DNA of 64,000 nucleotides from Streptomyces sp. S.PNR 29 (GTDB lineage: Bacteria; Actinomycetota; Actinomycetes; Streptomycetales; Streptomycetaceae), in the NCBI RefSeq assembly GCF_030386795.1, contig NZ_JANUQM010000012.1, forward strand, positions 186,001 through 250,000. Reading direction: 5' to 3'. The notes under the pieces were generated by a model. That model saw nothing but the letters and a program-made list of their open reading frames with translations. It was not told the origin of the DNA and searched no databases. Shown one piece after another: positions 8,105 to 18,427 of the stretch (position 1 is the first letter of the stretch; every line of letters begins with the position of its first letter). The position numbers were made by a program, and so were the translations under genes.

Positions 8105-11100
8105 GTGTTCGGGGAGCTGGAGCGGATTCTGCGCCTCGCCGGGCTGGACCTCGACGACGAGGATGTGCTCGACGCCCTGTGGCTGAGCAGGCGGCTGCCG
8201 CAGGGGGCCGGCACACCGCTGGCCCGCATGGTGCCCGACCTGCCGGGCACGGCAGCGGCCGACACCATGCCGGAGACAGCTCCGGCGCCCTCCACGGGCG
8301 CGCACGACCCCGGTACCGACGGTGTCCCTCGCTCCTCCGACATCCCGGGCACGTCGACGGCTCCTCCGGGATCCGGAACCGCCTCTCAGGGCCTGGCGGC
8401 CGTCGTCGGGGCCCCCTCGTCGGTCGCCGCGACCGGCAGGGACGGACTGCTGCTCCCGGGCGCCAAGGTCCTGGGCAGCGAGCTCGCCCTCGGGCGCGCT
8501 CTGCGTCCGCTCAAACGCCGCGTCCCGAGCGCCTTCCGCACCGAGCTCGACGAGGAGGCCACGGCCGCGGCCAAGGCCGACACGAAGATTGCGAACGTCG
8601 TGCTGCGAGCCCTGCCCGAACGCTGGCTCCGCCTCGCGCTGGTCATCGACAGCGACGTGTCGATGGTGCTGTGGGAACGGCACTGCCGCGAACTCCAGAC
8701 CGCTCTGGAACGCAGCGCCGCCTTCCGGCAGATCGAGGTCCACCAACTCTGTTACGGCGCGGCACCGAGAGATCCGGCGTCGAAGAAGCGCGACGTCCTC
8801 CTGGTCCGTCCCTGGTGCGGCAACAGGACGAACGCGCTGCCCACCACCGCGCTGAACGACGCCTCCGGGCGCACGCTCATCCTGGTGATCACGGACGGAG
8901 CGGCCCCTTCGTGGCGGGACGGCCGGATGCGCGCCGAACTGGAGCAGTGGGCCAAGGCCGGACCGACGGCCGTGGTCCATGTGCTGCCACGCCATCTCTG
9001 GGAGGGCACCGGGGTAACGGCCGACACCTGGCACATCACCGCACCTCGCCCCGGCTGCCCCAACACCGCCTGGCGGGTTTCCGACCCGCTGCTGCCACCC
9101 AGCGTCTCGTCGTTCGACGGCGTGCCGGTGCCCGTCGTCGAGCTGACGCCGTCCGGGCTGCGGGCCTGGGCCACCGCGATCACGACGGTCAGCCGCCCCG
9201 TCCCCTTGCCGCTGTGGGAACCTCGCGCCCCGGACCTCCCACGGTCGGCCGGCACAGCACCGCGTCCCAGCGCACAAGCGTTCGTCCGCACGGCCTCGCC
9301 CTCGGCCGTGCGACTCGCCGCCCACCTCGCGGCCGTGGCACCGGTGACGGTTCCGGTGATGCACCTCGTGCAGTCGTGCCTGCCCAAGACCGCCGGGACG
9401 ACAGCGCTGGCCGAAATCTTCCTGGGCGGCCTCCTGCGGCCCGTCGCACGACCGGGGCGGACGCGTCCCGAGGGGCCCATGAAACACCGCCTGTTCGACT
9501 TCACCGCGGAGACGAAGGACCTCCTGCTCGACATGGTTCCGCTGCGGGAACTCATCGCCTCCAGCTGTCGTGTGGGTGAGCGCATCGAGCAACTGGTGGG
9601 CAGTTCACCCGACTTTCCGGCATGGCTGATGCCCACCCTGCTCGGCGCCGAGCAGGGCGGCGAGCCTCATCCGTTCGCCCGGATCGGGGCCTCCCTTCTG
9701 GCCCGGCTCGGGTACGACGACGGTGAGGACCTCACCGAGGACGACGGCGAGGAGGATGCGGCGGAAAGCGAGGAGCCGTCCACGCCCGTCTCCACCGCGG
9801 TGGTCTTCACCGCGCTCGCGGTCGAGTACGCCGCCGTGCGATCCCACCTGGTGGACCGGGAGGAACTCGTCCACCAGCGCGGAACTCGTGTCGAACGCGG
9901 CCGACTCGACGGCACCGAGTGGACCGTGGCGATCGTCGACATGGGTGCGAGCACCCCGTTCAGCGCCGATCTCACCGAACAGATCATCACCTGGCTGCGC
10001 CCGCAGACGGCGCTGTTCGTCGGTCTCGCGGGCAGCCTCAACGACGACATCCAGACCGGGGACGTCGTCGTGGGCACGAAGTTGTACGCGATCCACGGGG
10101 GCACGAAAACCTCTGACGGCTTCCTCGGCGGGCCCGAGGCCTGGCGGCCCTCGCCTGCGCTGGAGCAGGCCGTCCGATCCGCTGTGCGGGACATGCCGGA
10201 TCTCTGTGTTCATTTCAAGCCCATCGCCATGGGCCACGTCGCCCCGACCGGCAGGCAGTCCGAAATGACCCGGTTCATCCATCAGCACTACAACGACGCC
10301 GTCGCGATCGAGACGGAGGATTCCCGCATGGTCCAGGTGGCGTATCTCAACGGGCAGTTGGACGCCCTCGTGGTCTGCGGGATCAGCGACCTCGTCGATG
10401 CCAGGGAGCACTGGGCCTCACCGGAGCCGGCTGCGGCGCGGGCAGCCGCGGTGGCCATGGCGGTACTGCGCCGGTACCGGCCCGCACCGGACGCCTCGGG
10501 CTTCAGGACGGGTCGCGAGGCGGAGACAGATGTCCGGGGCGGTGAGTTCAGGGGACCTGTCATGGGGAAGATCGAGCAGCGCGAAGCGCCCTACCCGAGC
10601 GCTGTCGCGCCGGCCGCCCTCCCGCCGACGACTGCGGGATTCGCCGGGCGCGGTGCCGAGTTGGCCCAGTTGCTGGATGCCCTCGACCCCCACGGCCGTG
10701 GATCCGGTGATGTGACGGCCACCGTGATCTCGGGGCTCGCCGGCGTCGGGAAGACCAGTCTGGCGGTGCAGGCGGCACACTCGGCGAGCGTCATCGGCTG
10801 GTTCCCGGGAGGCATGTTCTTCGTGGACCTGCACGGCTACGACGACGCTCCGGTCACCGCGGACCAGGCCCTCCAGGCTTTGCTGCTGGCTCTCGGCGCA
10901 GCGCCGGAGCACATTCCCGCCACGACGGACGAGCGGGCGGCGCTCTACCGCTCGATGCTGGCCGAGCGAGCCGCAGAACACGGCAGGGTGCTGATCCTGG
11001 CCGACAACGCATCGTCGTCGGAGCAGGTCCGCCCTCTGCTCACCGGCAGCGGGGCACACCATTTCCTGGTCACCTCCCGTCACCGGTTGGTCCCCCTCAA

Positions 11101-12607
11101 GGCACGGATCGTGCCCTTGGAGCAGCTCACCCCTCGTGACTCCCAGGATCTTCTCGACCTGGCCCTCAAGATCGCCGATCCCTCCGACAGCCGGATCGAA
11201 GACGACGCCGAGGCGGCCAGGAAGCTCGCCCAGCTCTGTGGGCATCTGCCGTTGGCGCTGCAGATCGCGGCCGCACTGCTCGTCGAGGACCCGGGCATGC
11301 CGGTGACGGAGTTCGTCGGCCAACTCGCCGCATCCCGCGACCGGCTGGACCACCTGGACGACGGCGTGCGCAGCGTCCGCGCCGCCTTCGACCTCTCCTA
11401 CCGCAGGCTTCCGCGCGCCGATGCCCATCTCCTGGGCCTGCTCGCCCTCGCACCGGGTCCCGACGTGAGTGATCAGGTCATCGCCGCGCTCGTCGGGGCC
11501 GAGCGTCCCCCGACACCCAGCATGACGTCCCTGGTCCGCGCTCATCTCGTCGAGCGGGGCAGCGACGGAGAGCGCTGGCGGGTACATGACCTGGTACGGG
11601 AGTTCGGATCAGGGGTGATGGCAAAGGACCCGAGCTTGCGAGAGGAGGGAGCGGCGGCCCGGGAGCGGGTGCTGGATTTCTACCACCGCTGGGCGAACGC
11701 GGCCGATGCCCGGCTGCGCTGGCTGTCGGGGTCGCCGCAGCCGGAACTGTTCGAAAACCGGGCGCAGGCACTGGCATGGCTGGACGGCGAGCGGGCGGGG
11801 CTGGTGGCCGCGGTGCAGTGGGCGCGGGAGGAGCGTTACGCGCGTACGGCAGTGGCTCTCGCCGCGTGCCTTGCGCAGTACCTGTCCTGGCGTCGGTACT
11901 TCGCCGAATGGATCACCGTGAGCACCATCGCCCGGGACGCCGCCCAGCGCGCCGGTGACACGCTCGCAGAGGCCATCGCGTGCAGCAACCTCGGCAGTGC
12001 CCTGCAGGAGGCAGGGCGTGTGGAGGAGGCGATCGACGCCCTCACGCGGGCCCGCGACCTGCAACAGGCAGCGGGAAATCGTGCCGGTGAAGCCACGGCG
12101 TGGAGCAATCTCGGCAATGCCCTGCGGCTGGCGGGGCGCGTGGAGGACGCGATCGACGCCCTGTCTCGGGCACGCGACATCCACCAGGCCGTCGATGATC
12201 TTCAGGGCGAGGCGCTGGCATTGAACAACCTCGGCCTTGCGCTGAACGCATGGAATCGGACGGACGACGCGATGACGTCGCTGATCCGTGCCCGTGATGT
12301 GTATACGGCAACCGGAGACCGCCACGGCCAGGGAGTCACCTGGCACAACCTGGGCCTCGCCATGTACACGACTGGTCGGCTGGAGGAAGCCGTCCATGCA
12401 TACGACGAGGCCCTGGGGGTCTTCCGGGAATTCGAGGACTGGTACGCGGCAGGCCGGGCCCTGGACGACCTGGCCGCCACCCATATGGCCGCCGGAGACT
12501 CCGCTCGGGCCCGGGACGCCCTGCTCCGGGCCGCCGATGCCTACGACCGTGCCGCCGCTCTCCCCGAAGCCGCTCAGTCACGGGCTCGCGCGGAAGAGCT
12601 GGCCTGA
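8105..12607 (+). CDS. vWA/SAV_2336-like, PNP-like, NB-ARC, TPR fusion protein
   Basis: A 1500-residue multidomain protein, GTG start three bases after the MoxR stop. Residues 1-35 are a helical N-terminus typical of SAV_2336-type proteins. About 175-340 is a vWA-like fold whose metal-site motif is reduced to DSDVS (182-186). About 563-788 is a nucleoside-phosphorylase/nucleosidase-like domain keeping E736, E738 and the ISD motif with D762, as in MTA/SAH nucleosidases. About 846-1180 is a STAND/NB-ARC ATPase with P-loop GLAGVGKT (877-884). About 1285-1500 holds at least five TPRs. By family logic the TPRs sense, NB-ARC switches, PNP acts on a nucleotide or nucleoside, and vWA talks to MoxR. 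That one chain carries all of them is directly visible; the mechanism is inference. Confidence 0.88.
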   Translation: MFGELERILRLAGLDLDDEDVLDALWLSRRLPQGAGTPLARMVPDLPGTAAADTMPETAPAPSTGAHDPGTDGVPRSSDIPGTSTAPPGSGTASQGLAAVVGAPSSVAATGRDGLLLPGAKVLGSELALGRALRPLKRRVPSAFRTELDEEATAAAKADTKIANVVLRALPERWLRLALVIDSDVSMVLWERHCRELQTALERSAAFRQIEVHQLCYGAAPRDPASKKRDVLLVRPWCGNRTNALPTTALNDASGRTLILVITDGAAPSWRDGRMRAELEQWAKAGPTAVVHVLPRHLWEGTGVTADTWHITAPRPGCPNTAWRVSDPLLPPSVSSFDGVPVPVVELTPSGLRAWATAITTVSRPVPLPLWEPRAPDLPRSAGTAPRPSAQAFVRTASPSAVRLAAHLAAVAPVTVPVMHLVQSCLPKTAGTTALAEIFLGGLLRPVARPGRTRPEGPMKHRLFDFTAETKDLLLDMVPLRELIASSCRVGERIEQLVGSSPDFPAWLMPTLLGAEQGGEPHPFARIGASLLARLGYDDGEDLTEDDGEEDAAESEEPSTPVSTAVVFTALAVEYAAVRSHLVDREELVHQRGTRVERGRLDGTEWTVAIVDMGASTPFSADLTEQIITWLRPQTALFVGLAGSLNDDIQTGDVVVGTKLYAIHGGTKTSDGFLGGPEAWRPSPALEQAVRSAVRDMPDLCVHFKPIAMGHVAPTGRQSEMTRFIHQHYNDAVAIETEDSRMVQVAYLNGQLDALVVCGISDLVDAREHWASPEPAAARAAAVAMAVLRRYRPAPDASGFRTGREAETDVRGGEFRGPVMGKIEQREAPYPSAVAPAALPPTTAGFAGRGAELAQLLDALDPHGRGSGDVTATVISGLAGVGKTSLAVQAAHSASVIGWFPGGMFFVDLHGYDDAPVTADQALQALLLALGAAPEHIPATTDERAALYRSMLAERAAEHGRVLILADNASSSEQVRPLLTGSGAHHFLVTSRHRLVPLKARIVPLEQLTPRDSQDLLDLALKIADPSDSRIEDDAEAARKLAQLCGHLPLALQIAAALLVEDPGMPVTEFVGQLAASRDRLDHLDDGVRSVRAAFDLSYRRLPRADAHLLGLLALAPGPDVSDQVIAALVGAERPPTPSMTSLVRAHLVERGSDGERWRVHDLVREFGSGVMAKDPSLREEGAAARERVLDFYHRWANAADARLRWLSGSPQPELFENRAQALAWLDGERAGLVAAVQWAREERYARTAVALAACLAQYLSWRRYFAEWITVSTIARDAAQRAGDTLAEAIACSNLGSALQEAGRVEEAIDALTRARDLQQAAGNRAGEATAWSNLGNALRLAGRVEDAIDALSRARDIHQAVDDLQGEALALNNLGLALNAWNRTDDAMTSLIRARDVYTATGDRHGQGVTWHNLGLAMYTTGRLEEAVHAYDEALGVFREFEDWYAAGRALDDLAATHMAAGDSARARDALLRAADAYDRAAALPEAAQSRARAEELA

Positions 12608-12762
12608 GGCCGTCGGCGAGGACGCCCGCAGGAACAGGCTGATCCGCGCCGTCGCCGCGGACGGCGGGGTCGGCGACGGTTCTCGGGCGACGGGCATGTC
12701 GCGGTGCACCGTACGGTTGAGTGCACACGCACTGATCAACTGAGTACATACTTTTGAGCGAC

Positions 12763-13360
<598 letters not shown>

Positions 13361-13368
<8 letters not shown>

Positions 13369-14116
13369 GACCTTCACTCCCCCCACGCGGTTCGCCGTGC
13401 CCGGGCGTATCGCCGTGAACGGCGAGACCGCCGGGCGGTGGCAGACGGCCACGCTCACCGGGATCCGCCGCGAAACCCCCCGTGCCGCCACCTTCCGGTT
13501 CGCCGTGCCGGAATGGGCGGGGCACCTGCCCGGTCAGCACCTGATGCTGCGGCTGACCGCCGAGGACGGTTACGTCGCCCAGCGCCACTACTCGATCGCG
13601 TCCGCGCCGGACGACTCCGGGCACATCGAGCTGACCCTCGACCATGTGGAGGGCGGCGAGGTCTCCGGCTGGTTCCACACGGTGGCCCGGCCCGGCGACC
13701 GGGTCGAGGTGCGCGGCCCGTTGAGCGGCTTCTTCGCCTGGCCGGGCGACCGGCCCGCGCTGCTGATCGGCGCGGGCTCCGGCGTCGTGCCGCTGATGTC
13801 GATGGTGCGGCACCACCGGGCGCGCGGGCTCACGGTGCCGCTTCGGCTGCTGGTGTCCGCGCGCAGTCCGGAGGAGCTGATCTACGCGCGGGAGTTCGGT
13901 GCGGAGACGACGGCCGTGTTGACGCGGAGCGCACCGGAGGGTGCGCCGGTGGGGCGTATGACGGCCGCCCATGTGGCGCCGCTGCTGGCCGAGCGGCCGC
14001 CGGGTGGGTGGGAGGCCTACGTGTGCGGCTCCAACTCCTTCGCCGAGCACGCGTCCCGGCTGCTCGTGGCGGGCGGCCAGCCCGTGGACCGCATCCGGAT
14101 CGAGCGCTTCGGCTGA
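13361..14116 (+). CDS. ferredoxin/flavodoxin-NADP reductase-like flavoprotein
   Basis: A 251-residue FAD- and NAD(P)-binding reductase. RHYSIAS is the FAD-binding RxYS motif, GAGSGVVPL the nucleotide-binding loop, and YVCGSNSF the C-terminal NAD(P) signature. It lacks a [2Fe-2S] domain. The GTG start lies inside the end of the molybdoenzyme gene (8-base overlap), which strongly suggests a two-component oxidoreductase. Cytosolic. Confidence 0.9.
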
Positions 14117-14346
14117 CGTGGGTGAGGCCGGGTTTCTCACCGCCCCTGACGGGCACCTGTCCGGCGGCGCGGATCAGTCGTCCGGCATTCCGGGATGGGC
14201 GACGTCGTGAGCGATGTCCGCCGGACGGGGTACCCGGATCGGTACGGGCACTCGCAACGTGGCGCGATGCGGAGGGAGCGGCGGTCCCGCCCTCGTACGG
14301 CCGCCCTGTCCGGCCCTCCGGCTGCGGTGACGGCGAGGAGGTCGAC

Positions 14347-14931
14347 ATGCGAACCCGGGTGCGCGGCTGGCGCTGGCGGCGCAGTCCGCTGCGGCGCCGG
14401 TCGGACGTCATCGAGGCGTGGACGGTGCTTGTCGTCGCCCTTCTGCTGCTGGTGGGGGCCCCTCTGGCGGGCGCGGCCGCGGCCTGGTGGGCCCATGGAG
14501 AGGCCCGGGCGATCGCGGTGGAGCAGCGCGCGGAGCGTCATCGCGTGCGCGCCGAGATCATCGGCAAGACCCCCGACAGCCTCCCCGCGGTACAGGCCGG
14601 CGGGCAGCACTCGTACCGCGCGACCGTGCGCTGGACGGAACCGGGCGACGGTCAGCGGACCACCACCGCGCGTGTTCCGGCGGACACGCGGCAGGGTGAC
14701 GTGGTGAACGTGTGGCTGGACTCGCGGGGCAGGAGCGTTCCGGCGCCGGCAGGGGACTCCGCGATCTGGCAGCACACGATGACCATCGGCGTGTGCGGGG
14801 CGGCCGGTACGGCCGTCGTGGTACTCCTCGGCCACTGTGCCGTGCGCGGGGTGGCCATGCGGCACCGTCTCGCCGAGTGGGAGCGGGAGTGGGCCCGTAC
14901 GGAGCCGCAGTGGACGCATCGCCGGGCATGA
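14347..14931 (+). CDS. Rv1733c-like two-helix membrane protein
   Basis: A 194-residue protein with an Arg-rich N-terminus, a membrane helix at about residues 26-50, an extracytoplasmic region of about 90 residues, and a second helix at about 140-162. This layout matches the Rv1733c family, which is widespread in actinomycetes and of unknown function. A strong ribosome-binding site (GAGGAG) precedes the ATG. The 230 bases upstream hold no gene I can support. Confidence 0.8.
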   Translation: MRTRVRGWRWRRSPLRRRSDVIEAWTVLVVALLLLVGAPLAGAAAAWWAHGEARAIAVEQRAERHRVRAEIIGKTPDSLPAVQAGGQHSYRATVRWTEPGDGQRTTTARVPADTRQGDVVNVWLDSRGRSVPAPAGDSAIWQHTMTIGVCGAAGTAVVVLLGHCAVRGVAMRHRLAEWEREWARTEPQWTHRRA

Positions 14932-15099
14932 TGTGCGGTCGTCCGTGAAGGAGGCAGCGATACATCCGACGACCGGGGGCCGGCACGAGCCGTTCCCCGC
15001 ACGGGGACGGCAGCAGCTGCGGAAAGGGTCTGGCAGGTCCTCCGACCTCCGACGTACGGTGTGATCATCCGCTCTGTCCCTTCACAAAGGCGGTCCTAG

Positions 15100-16068
15100 A
15101 TGGCCCAGTTCGACCTTCCTCTCGACGAACTCCGTGAGTACCGGAGCGCTGCCACCGAGCCGGAGGACTTCGACGCGTTCTGGAGCAAGACCCTCCAGGA
15201 GTCACGCGAACACGACCTGGACGCCCGCTTCGAGCCGGTCGACACAGGCCTGGTCACGGTGCAGGTGTACGACGTGACCTTCGCCGGGTTCGGCGGTCAC
15301 CCGGTCAAGGGCTGGCTGACGCTGCCGGCCCGCGCCGAGGAGCCGCTGCCGGTGGTCGTGGAGTTCATCGGGTACGGCGGTGGTCGGGGCCTGCCGCACG
15401 AGCACCTGTTGTGGGCGTCCACGGGCCGGGCGCACTTCGTGATGGACACCCGCGGTCAGGGCAGCGGCTGGGGCGGCGGGGGCGGGACCGCGGACCCGCT
15501 GGGCGGCGCGCCCGCGTACCCGGGGTTCATGACCCGCGGCATCGACGCGCCCGAGAACTACTACTACCGCCGGGTGTTCACGGACGCGGTGCGCGCCGTC
15601 GAGGCGGCCCGCTCGCATCCGCTCACCGACCCGGCGCGCACGGTGGCCCTCGGTGCCAGCCAGGGCGGCGGCATCACGGTCGCGGTGGGCGGTCTGGTGC
15701 CGGATCTGGCGGCGGTCGCGCCGGACGTTCCGTTCCTGTGCGACTTCCCGCGCTCGACGACTCTGACGGACCGTCACCCGTACCGGGAGATCGGCCTCTA
15801 CCTCAAGACCCACCGCGGCCGCAGCGAGGACGCCCTGCGCACCCTGTCCTACTTCGACGGCGTGCACTTCGCGGCGCGCGGCCGGGCGCCGGCGCTCTTC
15901 TCGGCGGCCCTGGAGGACCAGACCTGCCCGCCCTCGACCGTCTTCGCGGCGTTCAACGCCTGGGCGCACGACGACAAGGCGATCGAGGTGTACGACTTCA
16001 ACGACCACGAGGGCGGCGGGCCCTACCAGGAGGCGGCCAAGCTGCGCTGGCTGCGCTCGTACGTCTGA
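15100..16068 (+). CDS. acetylxylan esterase / cephalosporin C deacetylase (CE7)
   Basis: A 322-residue CE7 serine esterase. The RGQG motif, the nucleophile elbow GASQG (Ser187), the Asp of EDQ (273) and the His of DHEGG (303) form the expected catalytic set. CE7 enzymes remove acetyl groups from short xylo-oligosaccharides and other small esters. The length is normal. No signal peptide is visible, so it probably acts on imported oligosaccharides. A second serine hydrolase follows after 116 bases on the same strand. Confidence 0.93.
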   Translation: MAQFDLPLDELREYRSAATEPEDFDAFWSKTLQESREHDLDARFEPVDTGLVTVQVYDVTFAGFGGHPVKGWLTLPARAEEPLPVVVEFIGYGGGRGLPHEHLLWASTGRAHFVMDTRGQGSGWGGGGGTADPLGGAPAYPGFMTRGIDAPENYYYRRVFTDAVRAVEAARSHPLTDPARTVALGASQGGGITVAVGGLVPDLAAVAPDVPFLCDFPRSTTLTDRHPYREIGLYLKTHRGRSEDALRTLSYFDGVHFAARGRAPALFSAALEDQTCPPSTVFAAFNAWAHDDKAIEVYDFNDHEGGGPYQEAAKLRWLRSYV

Positions 16069-16184
16069 AACCGGCCCGTCGGCCGCAGGGCAGGGTCCCC
16101 TGCGGTCCGTTCCGTCGATACGTTCGTGCCCGGCCCGGGTCGCACCGCGGCGGCCCGGGTGTCCGGCGGAACGACGGAGGGTGC

Positions 16185-17351
16185 ATGTCCGAGCACGAAG
16201 CACAGGTACACGGCCACTGCGACGCACGGTTCGTGGCGGTGCGTTCGGCGTTCGAGGAGAACTTCCGGGACCGGGGCGAGCTGGGCGCCGCGGTGACCGT
16301 CACGGTCGACGGCGCGACGGTGGTGGACCTGTGGGGCGGCTGGGCCGACGAGGCGCGCACGCGGCCGTGGCAGCGGGAGACGCTCGTCAACGTGTGGTCG
16401 ACCTCGAAGGGTCCGGTGGCGCTGTGCGCGCACCTGCTCGCCGACCGCGGACTGCTCGACTTCGACGCGCCGGTGGCCACGTACTGGCCCGAGTTCGCCG
16501 AGGCGGGCAAGGAGAAGGTCCTCGTACGGCATCTGCTGTCGCATCGCGCCGGTCTGTCCGGACTGCGGGAGCCGCACTCGGTCGGCCAGCTGTACGACTG
16601 GCAGTTGACCGTGGACCGGCTCGCTGCCATGGAGCCCTGGTGGGAGCCGGGCACGCAGTCGGGTTATCACGCGCTGACATACGGCCACCTGGTCGGGGAG
16701 GTCGTGCGGCGGGTGTCGGGGCTGTTGCCCGGGGCATTCCTGGAGCGGGAGGTGACCGGGCCGCTCGGGCTCGACTTCACCGTCGGACTCCCTGACAAGC
16801 AGTCCGCGCGGGCGGCCGAACTGGTGCAGCCGCCGGTCGCCGGGACCAGCGAACAGGCCGCGGTGTTCGCCCAGTTGGCGCCCGCCGCCATCGCCGCGCT
16901 GACCAACCCCGGGGTGGGCGCGGCCGAGGCCAACTCGCCCGAGTGGCGGGCCGCCGAGATCCCGGCCGCGAACGGACACGGCACCGCACGGGCCGTCGCC
17001 GCGCTCTACGGCATCTTCGCCGGCGGGGGATCGTACGACGGCCACCGTGTCCTCTCACCCGAGGCGGCCGAGCGGGTACGCGAGGGACAGGGGGCCTGCC
17101 GCGACCTGGTGCTCGGCGCCGGGTTCGCGGGTGAAACGGAGGCCGGGCTCGGGCTGTGGCTCAGCGGGCCGAACGGCTCGTACGGCCCCAACCCACGGGC
17201 CTTCGGGCACGACGGCTTCGGCGGGTCCTGCGGCCTCGCCGACCCGGAGGCGGGTGTGTCGCTGGGCTATGTCATGAACCGCATGGGCCCCCACGTCGCC
17301 GACGATCCGCGGAAGATGGCGCTGATCGACGCGCTGTACAGCGTGCTGTGA
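16185..17351 (+). CDS. EstB-like serine hydrolase, beta-lactamase fold
   Basis: A 388-residue class C beta-lactamase/EstB-type hydrolase. STSK supplies the SxxK nucleophile and base (Ser72, Lys75), and HDGFGG replaces the KTG box as in esterases of this family. It is probably an esterase rather than a true beta-lactamase, as it has no signal peptide. The ATG at 16185 follows ACGGAGGGTGC, a good ribosome-binding site. The natural ester substrate is unknown. Confidence 0.9.
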   Translation: MSEHEAQVHGHCDARFVAVRSAFEENFRDRGELGAAVTVTVDGATVVDLWGGWADEARTRPWQRETLVNVWSTSKGPVALCAHLLADRGLLDFDAPVATYWPEFAEAGKEKVLVRHLLSHRAGLSGLREPHSVGQLYDWQLTVDRLAAMEPWWEPGTQSGYHALTYGHLVGEVVRRVSGLLPGAFLEREVTGPLGLDFTVGLPDKQSARAAELVQPPVAGTSEQAAVFAQLAPAAIAALTNPGVGAAEANSPEWRAAEIPAANGHGTARAVAALYGIFAGGGSYDGHRVLSPEAAERVREGQGACRDLVLGAGFAGETEAGLGLWLSGPNGSYGPNPRAFGHDGFGGSCGLADPEAGVSLGYVMNRMGPHVADDPRKMALIDALYSVL

Positions 17352-17354
17352 CGG

Positions 17355-17399
17355 ACGGCCGGCACGGGCCGTGGGTCTGCGAGTCCGCCCTCCGGGCGG
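17355..17399. terminator. two short hairpins after the EstB-like gene
   Basis: ACGGCC at 17355-17360 pairs with GGCCGT at 17367-17372, and CCGCCC at 17385-17390 pairs with GGGCGG at 17394-17399. They sit just after the stop and between convergent genes. No U-tract is present, which is common for this genus. The rest of the gap to 17637 shows no gene. Confidence 0.4.
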
Positions 17400-17637
17400 C
17401 GGGCTGAACCGGGGGCTCTGTCCGGACAGCGACAGGCCGGGACGCGGGGCGGGGCGCGCGCAGCCCGGCGCTGCGGGGTGCCGCTGCGCCCACCCGTGCC
17501 GCCCCGGCGGCACTACCGCCGCAGCTACGGTGGCGGCGGCGCGAGGGCGCCACGTCGCGGCTTCCCGCACCCCCGCCGACCCTGTCCGCAGACCGCCCCG
17601 CACCCCGCCGCCCTGCCGCCGGCCGCGCGGGTTCGGC

Positions 17638-18423
17638 TCACCGATTGCCCTGGTGCGCACCTGCAGGGACGTCATCCGCGGCTGACTCGGTGCCCGTCCG
17701 GTCCGGCCGCCGGCCCACCACCAGCCGCGCGCGCGGGCTGCCGTCCCGTCGCCGCCCGAATTCGGGCAGGGCGTACAGCTCCACCTCGAATCCGGCCCGT
17801 GCCAGTTCCCGCCGTACGTCGCCGAACCGGAAGGCCCGGTAGTACATGACGAAAGGCGGCCGCCACACCGCGTTGCGCACCCGCATCACCGCGTCGAAGC
17901 CCAGCAGCATCCAGTATCCGAGGGAGCCGGGCCGGGGCGGGGCGAGGACCGGGAAGGCGAAGCGGCCGCCCGGCCTGAGCACGGAGTGGACCTGGGCGAA
18001 CAGGCCCGGCAGCTCGCGGGGCAGGAAGTGCCCGAACGCCCCGAAGCTCACCACGAGGTCGAAGGCGGGCTCGAACGGCAGGGCGCGGGCGTCCGCGCGG
18101 ACCCAGGTGACCGGCGGGCCGACGGGCGGGGTCCGCTCCCCCGCCACCTGGAGCATGCCGGTGCTGAAGTCGACCCCGGTGACGCTCTCCCGGCACACCC
18201 GTGCCAGCACTCCCACTCCCGCGCCGGTACCGCAGCACAGGTCGAGTCCGGCGTCGAAGGGCCCCATCCGCTCCAGCGCCGAGCCGACGGCGTCGAGCAC
18301 CGAGTCGGGCGTCCGGAACGGGGTGTGGTCGAACTTCGGGGCGAGCAGGTCGTAGCCACGCTCGACCGACGACAGCGCCTGGACGGCGAGTTCGCGCAGA
18401 CTGGGTCCCTCGGGGCTGAACAT
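17638..18423 (-). CDS. class I SAM-dependent methyltransferase
   Basis: A 261-residue small-molecule-type methyltransferase with the SAM motif LDLCCGTGAG, the acidic strand VTGVDFS, and the post-motif PFEPAFDLVVSFGAFGH. The C-terminal 25 residues are unstructured. It begins 4 bases after the end of a decayed PadR-type regulator on the same strand, so the two were probably once co-transcribed. The substrate is unknown. Confidence 0.85.
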   Translation of the reverse strand: MFSPEGPSLRELAVQALSSVERGYDLLAPKFDHTPFRTPDSVLDAVGSALERMGPFDAGLDLCCGTGAGVGVLARVCRESVTGVDFSTGMLQVAGERTPPVGPPVTWVRADARALPFEPAFDLVVSFGAFGHFLPRELPGLFAQVHSVLRPGGRFAFPVLAPPRPGSLGYWMLLGFDAVMRVRNAVWRPPFVMYYRAFRFGDVRRELARAGFEVELYALPEFGRRRDGSPRARLVVGRRPDRTGTESAADDVPAGAHQGNR

Positions 18424-18427
18424 CTTT

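Noticed and set aside
6989-9592. an 867-codon open frame on the minus strand
   Set aside because: Antisense to MoxR and the vWA region; no domain or ribosome-binding site.
16185-17351. a true beta-lactamase resistance gene
   Set aside because: No signal peptide and no KTG box (HDGFGG instead), which fits an EstB-like esterase.
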